A program made the translations under genes and the position numbers. Of a stretch of DNA of 64,000 nt, positions 60,180 through 64,000 are shown in pieces. Origin of the DNA: Cytobacillus depressus (lineage in GTDB: Bacteria > Bacillota > Bacilli > Bacillales > Cytobacillaceae); assembly GCF_008923245.1 (NCBI RefSeq), contig NZ_WBOS01000004.1, forward strand, positions 186,001-250,000, given 5' to 3'. Each line of letters starts with the position of its first letter. Position 1 is the first letter of the stretch. The notes under the pieces are model-generated. The model did not search any database. It saw only the letters and a program-made list of their open reading frames with translations, and was not told the origin of the DNA.

Positions 60180-61234
60180 GAAGAATTGATTTTATAACAA
60201 CTGAAGTCCAATCTGTAAAATGGTTTATGGATCGTATAAAACACGATACATTAATAATAGATCAATCATTCCAAAGAAAGTTTGTTTGGAGGATTAAAGA
60301 GCAAGTAAGACTTATAGAGACAATATTATTAGGTTTTTCTATACCTGAAATTTATATATGGATGACAGAAACCGATCCAGATACAGGAGAATCAACGTAT
60401 AGTTTAGTTGACGGACAACAAAGGCTAACAACGGTAAAAGAATTTATTAATGGGAAATTTAAGTTGCATTCGGGCTACTTAGATGACGAAGAGTCAACAA
60501 TATATGCCAATAAATATTTTAGTGAGCTTGATCCTGAAGATAAGAAAGCCATTTGGGATTATCCTTTTTCTACACGTGTAATTAAAAGGGAAATAAGAGA
60601 AGAAGATATAATAAAGATGTTTTTAAGGTTGAACAGTACAGATAAACAGTTAAATCCTCAGGAACTAAGAAATGCTGAATTTGGAGGATTATTTATCAAA
60701 CTTGCGGATGAAATTAGTCAGCATCCTTTTTGGGAGAAGTACAGAGTATTTAGTTCTTCTCAAATAAGAAGGATGACAGATATAGAATTTATTAGTCAGA
60801 TTTTAATTTTCTTACGTGAAGGGATTACGGGAGAAACTACCCAAAAATATCTTAATTTGGTCTATGATAAGTATAATGAAAAATACGATGAGTATGAAAA
60901 TGACAAGAAGAATTTTTTAAAAATGATAATGGAATTGGATAAGATTATGGAGATTTCAGAAGAGAACGCTGATTTTTTTAGTAAAAGAACCCACTTATAT
61001 TCATTCCTAATAATTATTTACTTTATGTTAGAAAAGGGCTTGGACATTTCTGAATACAATGAAAAAATAGGTAATTTCATCATTTATTATAATGACAAAA
61101 CTGATGACTTGAATATTTCTAAGGATGAAAAGAGATTGGTAAGTGACTATAGAAAATATGTTCAAGAGGGTACACAAAGTAAAGCTAGACGAATAGCTCG
61201 GGTACGTCTATTAAAGTCTTATCTAAATATATAA
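60176..61234 (+). CDS. DUF262 (ParB/GmrS-like) domain protein
   Basis: A 352-residue protein. The N-terminal DUF262 domain shows the FQRKFVW motif at 32-38 and the invariant DGQQR at 79-83, related to ParB/Srx NTP-binding folds and to type IV restriction proteins such as GmrSD. The rest is helical with MFLRLNSTDKQLNPQELRNAEFGG, common in this family. No HNH nuclease (DUF1524) is fused. ATGA overlap with the nucleotidyltransferase gene makes a two-gene operon ended by a terminator. Confidence 0.85.
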   Translation: MRRIDFITTEVQSVKWFMDRIKHDTLIIDQSFQRKFVWRIKEQVRLIETILLGFSIPEIYIWMTETDPDTGESTYSLVDGQQRLTTVKEFINGKFKLHSGYLDDEESTIYANKYFSELDPEDKKAIWDYPFSTRVIKREIREEDIIKMFLRLNSTDKQLNPQELRNAEFGGLFIKLADEISQHPFWEKYRVFSSSQIRRMTDIEFISQILIFLREGITGETTQKYLNLVYDKYNEKYDEYENDKKNFLKMIMELDKIMEISEENADFFSKRTHLYSFLIIIYFMLEKGLDISEYNEKIGNFIIYYNDKTDDLNISKDEKRLVSDYRKYVQEGTQSKARRIARVRLLKSYLNI

Positions 61235-61269
61235 ATGGTTCGATAATTTCCGAATTTACCAACTTATTC

Positions 61270-61301
61270 AAAAAGTCTACCTAAAAAGTAGGCTTTTTCT
61301 T
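61270..61301 (+). terminator. Terminator of the nucleotidyltransferase-DUF262 operon
   Basis: AAAAGTCTACC pairs with AGTAGGCTTTTT, followed by T residues. Confidence 0.82.
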
Positions 61302-61528
61302 TACACGGATGTAGAAGAAATTTTAAGGCATTAGGACCGAGGGTTTTTTAGAAAACGTTTAAGGGAAAAATCACCTAGAAACAAACTATCGCTAAGAATT
61401 TATGGTTTAAACTAATAACAAACAAAACACCCCAGCACCCCATTTATTGCCGCATACACTCTGGATACGTAAAGTACCTAACAAAGCATATAATAAAACC
61501 TAAACAAAACAAAAAATACCAGAATCTT

Positions 61529-61588
61529 TGGTGCCTGCCCCCCTAGTACGGTAATTCTTTCTTCGACTAGGGGACAGTCCTTTTTTAT
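61529..61588. repeat. GTGCCTGCCCCCCTAGT palindrome
   Basis: TGGTGCCTGCCCCCCTAGT pairs with ACTAGGGGACAGTCC around ACGGTAATTCTTTCTTCG and is followed by TTTTTT. It lies behind the small minus-strand gene at 61616. The 230 bases before it hold no gene. Confidence 0.82.
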
Positions 61589-61615
61589 TCTAAAAACCAC
61601 TCGCTAGAGAGGCTC

Positions 61616-61780
61616 TTAATCCCGCATCGCCACAGCTTCCCCTGATGTCATCGCACCTTGCCCTTCACTTACATCTTTCCTAATTTTTTGTTTCACTTTC
61701 TGCAGATCCGTTCCAGCAAATCCTGATGTCATATTAGAACCAGAACCTAAATTCTTATTAGCTTGTTGATTCTGTTGCAT
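61616..61780 (-). CDS. Small hypothetical protein (54 residues)
   Basis: A 54-residue Gln/Asn/Gly/Ser-rich, soluble protein starting MQQNQQANKNLGSG and containing GFAGTDLQKVKQKIRKDV. ATG 61780 lies seven bases after AGAGG. The composition, with repeated TSG(F/E) segments around a charged helix, recalls small spore proteins (SASP-like), but I could not match it to a named family. The palindrome at 61529-61588 would serve as its terminator. Confidence 0.5.
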   Translation of the reverse strand: MQQNQQANKNLGSGSNMTSGFAGTDLQKVKQKIRKDVSEGQGAMTSGEAVAMRD

Positions 61781-62022
61781 ACAAATCCTCTGCGATTGAT
61801 TACTTAGCTTACATAGTATTTTCCATTACCGCTAGTATATCCGGATGGTTTACGCCCTTTCTCAAATGACGATAGTTTTTTTCCAATGATTACAATCAGA
61901 AATACGCATGCGGTTCACCGTACGTGGCAATCATTTTAATGTATAATAACCGTCAGAAGGATTTGCATGTGACGGACTTGATTGGACACAATCTATGAGT
62001 AGTAAATAACAAGGGGAAATAA
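61781..62022. other. Divergent promoter region
   Basis: It lies between the small gene and the helicase gene. A GCATGCGGTTCACCGTACGTGGC near-dyad sits at about 61907-61929, and a possible -10 TATAAT at 61942. No gene was found. Confidence 0.4.
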
Positions 62023-64000
62023 ATGACAACAACCAAAACATACATCAAAGAATGGCAGCAAGCCTTACAACAAGAGATTAACCACTTAAAAAAGTTTGGC
62101 GGAAGCCGTTATTCAGTTATAAATGGAAGGCTGTTATCAAACGACGGCCCGTATAGCTATTATTTTGATACAGCCATCTCATTAAGGATACCCGTTGGTT
62201 CCTCCATAAAATTGGAATGGGGAACGATGAAAAGTAGTGGGAAGGTGCTTTCCTCTGAGGGTAGGGGAATCATTCTTGCCTTAGAGCAAAACTTTGGCGA
62301 TCTCATTCCAGATGCTTATCTGCTGCATGATCCGTGGGAACTACTTGAGCAATTAATCGAGCGCCTAGATGAGATCAAAAAAAGCAAGCAGAAGCGGCTG
62401 CGAGTGCAAAGACTGATGAATCCTTCTATGGAAACGAAACATCCTGAAGAGAAGATCAAGAGCAGTGTCCATGAATTGGTTTTGCGGTCCAAATACAATC
62501 CGGCCACTTTCGTCTGGGGGCCCCCGGGTACCGGCAAAACATACACATTGGCCAGAACTGCGGCTAATAAATATTTTCAGAAGAAAAAAGTGTTGATTTT
62601 GTCGCATAGCAATCAAGCGGTCGATGTGTTGATGAGTGAAGTGACTGATTTTATTAAAAAGAAAAAAAGATTACGTGAAGGGGATGTTCTCCGCTACGGA
62701 GGGAACAGTAGGGAAACTCTATCAGCCCATCACGAAATTACAACAAATTTGCTGATTGAAAAGCAGGACCCGCTCCTTGCTCAGGATAGAGAGAGATTAG
62801 TTGAAGAAAGGCGCCACTTAAAGCAAGACTTGGCTCATTCTTTCAGTAAACGAGATTCGGATCATCTGCTGGAACTGGAAACAAAAATTACTAGGATCCT
62901 GGAAAAGGTCCGGAAGAAAGAATTGGAATTAGTCAAAGATGCATTCATTGTCGGCACGACGCTGGCAAAGGCGGCTAGCGATAGCGCGATTTATGAACAG
63001 GGTTATGACCTCGTCATCCTCGATGAAGCAAGTATGGCTTATGTACCACAGGCAGCTTTTGCCGCAGCCTTGGGAAAGCGAGTCATTATTTGCGGTGACT
63101 TCAAACAGTTGCCTCCAATTGCTTCGAGCCGGGACCCACTTGTGGCCAAATGGCTGAAAGAGGATGTGTTCCATAAGGCTGGAGTTGTCGATTGGCTGAA
63201 TGATGAGAAGCTTCATCCCCATCTTTTTTTATTAAAAGAACAGCGGCGGATGCACCCGGATATTTCAGCTTTTACGAATCGCTACATTTATCATTCGCTC
63301 GTGGGCGATCACGAAAGTGTTAATAAAAGCAGAAATAAAATCACAAGCCTTGCTCCATTTAAAGAGCGAGCGGCTGTGCTTGTCGATTCGAGTTTCACAG
63401 GTCTACATTGTATTAGCGATAAAACAACGAATTCGCGATTCAATCTTTTGCAGCTGCTCATGTCCTTTCAATTAATTCATGAAGCATACGTAGGTGGAGC
63501 GAAATCGATCGGGTATGTCACCCCATATCGTGCTCAAGCGAATCTCATGGAGATGCTTCTTGAAGAGATCTATGAGGAAGAGCGCAGCCAAGCGGATATC
63601 ATTGCGGCGACAGTCCATCGATTCCAGGGAAGTGAACGGGATGTGATGATCTTTGATACGGTTGATAGTGCCCCTCAAGATCGGGCGGGTATGCTACTAA
63701 CAGGCAAAGAAAGTGAACGTTTGATTAATGTCGCTATCACAAGAACGAAAGGAAAATTTCTTCACGTCAGCAACAGAGATTTTATCGAAAAGCATGTTTA
63801 TCCAAGAAAAACGCTGCGCCAACTCGTTGACCATCAAGTAAGGAACAAACAAGCGGTCACAACAAAAGAAATAGGTTCATGGATTCACAATCAACATCCA
63901 AAATTAAGGTGGATGCATGCACGAAAATTGGAAGCTGTTTTTAAGGATCTAAGTTCGGCAAAGTCATCGATTACTATCTCCTTGCCAGAGAGAAGCAAAT
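62023..64000 (+). CDS. SF1B (DNA2/NAM7/Upf1-like) helicase, 3' end off the window
   Basis: The first 659 residues of a large AAA_11/AAA_12-type helicase. Walker A is GPPGTGKT near 167-174, followed by LSHSNQAVDVL, Walker B LVILDEAS near 327-334, GDFKQLPPI, KEQRRMHPDISAFTN, VHRFQGSERDVMIFD and NVAITRTKGKF, all intact. ATG 62023 follows AAGGGGAA. The final visible stretch (KLEAVFKDLSSAKSSITISLPERSK) looks like the start of a phospholipase D-type domain, as in helicase-PLD fusions. It may act in nucleic acid repair or defence. Confidence 0.9.
   Translation, partial: MTTTKTYIKEWQQALQQEINHLKKFGGSRYSVINGRLLSNDGPYSYYFDTAISLRIPVGSSIKLEWGTMKSSGKVLSSEGRGIILALEQNFGDLIPDAYLLHDPWELLEQLIERLDEIKKSKQKRLRVQRLMNPSMETKHPEEKIKSSVHELVLRSKYNPATFVWGPPGTGKTYTLARTAANKYFQKKKVLILSHSNQAVDVLMSEVTDFIKKKKRLREGDVLRYGGNSRETLSAHHEITTNLLIEKQDPLLAQDRERLVEERRHLKQDLAHSFSKRDSDHLLELETKITRILEKVRKKELELVKDAFIVGTTLAKAASDSAIYEQGYDLVILDEASMAYVPQAAFAAALGKRVIICGDFKQLPPIASSRDPLVAKWLKEDVFHKAGVVDWLNDEKLHPHLFLLKEQRRMHPDISAFTNRYIYHSLVGDHESVNKSRNKITSLAPFKERAAVLVDSSFTGLHCISDKTTNSRFNLLQLLMSFQLIHEAYVGGAKSIGYVTPYRAQANLMEMLLEEIYEEERSQADIIAATVHRFQGSERDVMIFDTVDSAPQDRAGMLLTGKESERLINVAITRTKGKFLHVSNRDFIEKHVYPRKTLRQLVDHQVRNKQAVTTKEIGSWIHNQHPKLRWMHARKLEAVFKDLSSAKSSITISLPERSK

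Overview
The window reads as chromosome of a low-GC, endospore-forming Bacillaceae bacterium (Bacillus, Neobacillus or a relative). The evidence is a splA-splB spore photoproduct lyase pair, genes in the style of B. subtilis yhjC-yhjB and yozG-yoaS, strong AGGAGG ribosome binding sites, many TTG and GTG starts, and a PhoP-type promoter ahead of pst. No rRNA, tRNA or CRISPR array was seen.

Regions. 1-2.3 kb: a secreted nucleotidase cut by the left edge and a radical SAM/SPASM protein. 2.4-6.1 kb: the pstSCAB phosphate importer behind PhoP-like boxes. 6.2-12 kb: an mnmA 3' remnant, a squalene/phytoene synthase-like gene, a staygreen-family gene, a ferritin-like gene, splAB, a group II intron relic and yhjC-yhjB. 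13.4-16 kb: a possible 1.9-kb non-autonomous element with inverted ends. 16.7-28.8 kb: a sigma/anti-sigma fusion, a cupredoxin, a sugar dehydrogenase, the pcp operon, a subtilase and an M14 peptidase. 29.3-33.4 kb: an isolated DnaD/DnaB replication cassette and a decayed chimeric copy of it. 34-41.4 kb: aspartate dehydrogenase, then a sigma-54 controlled set (YfcC transporter, isoaspartyl dipeptidase, secreted cyanophycinase-like enzyme) with its own activator. 41.5-46.3 kb: an MFS transporter, a K+ channel, a second M14 peptidase and a YkvI-like transporter. 46.8-54 kb: a nitrilase, racemase and two LysR regulators bracketed by ~190-bp inverted repeats, followed by aspartase and malic enzyme, which together suggest a route from beta-cyanoalanine or D-aspartate to pyruvate. 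54-64 kb: an accessory, defence-like region.

The strongest system is at 55.7-58.7 kb: four tightly coupled genes encoding a SLATT two-TM protein, a QueC-like enzyme, a TGT-like enzyme and a CD-NTase. This is the architecture of type IV CBASS. The CD-NTase begins Met-Gly-Ser-Gly-Gly-Gly-Trp, and the third acidic residue of its active site appears to be Gln. It is followed by an IS200/IS605-like end remnant and by a nucleotidyltransferase plus DUF262 gene pair, a candidate little-described defence unit. An SF1 helicase runs off the right edge.

Across the whole window about a dozen imperfect palindromes with GTGCCTGACCCC-type arms lie at gene ends, where many look like terminators. Three of them adjoin partial copies of genes that have intact relatives elsewhere in the window. 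A second, modular dispersed repeat occurs at 19.6, 21.9 and 42.9 kb. All functional calls rest on reading motifs by eye; no database search was possible.
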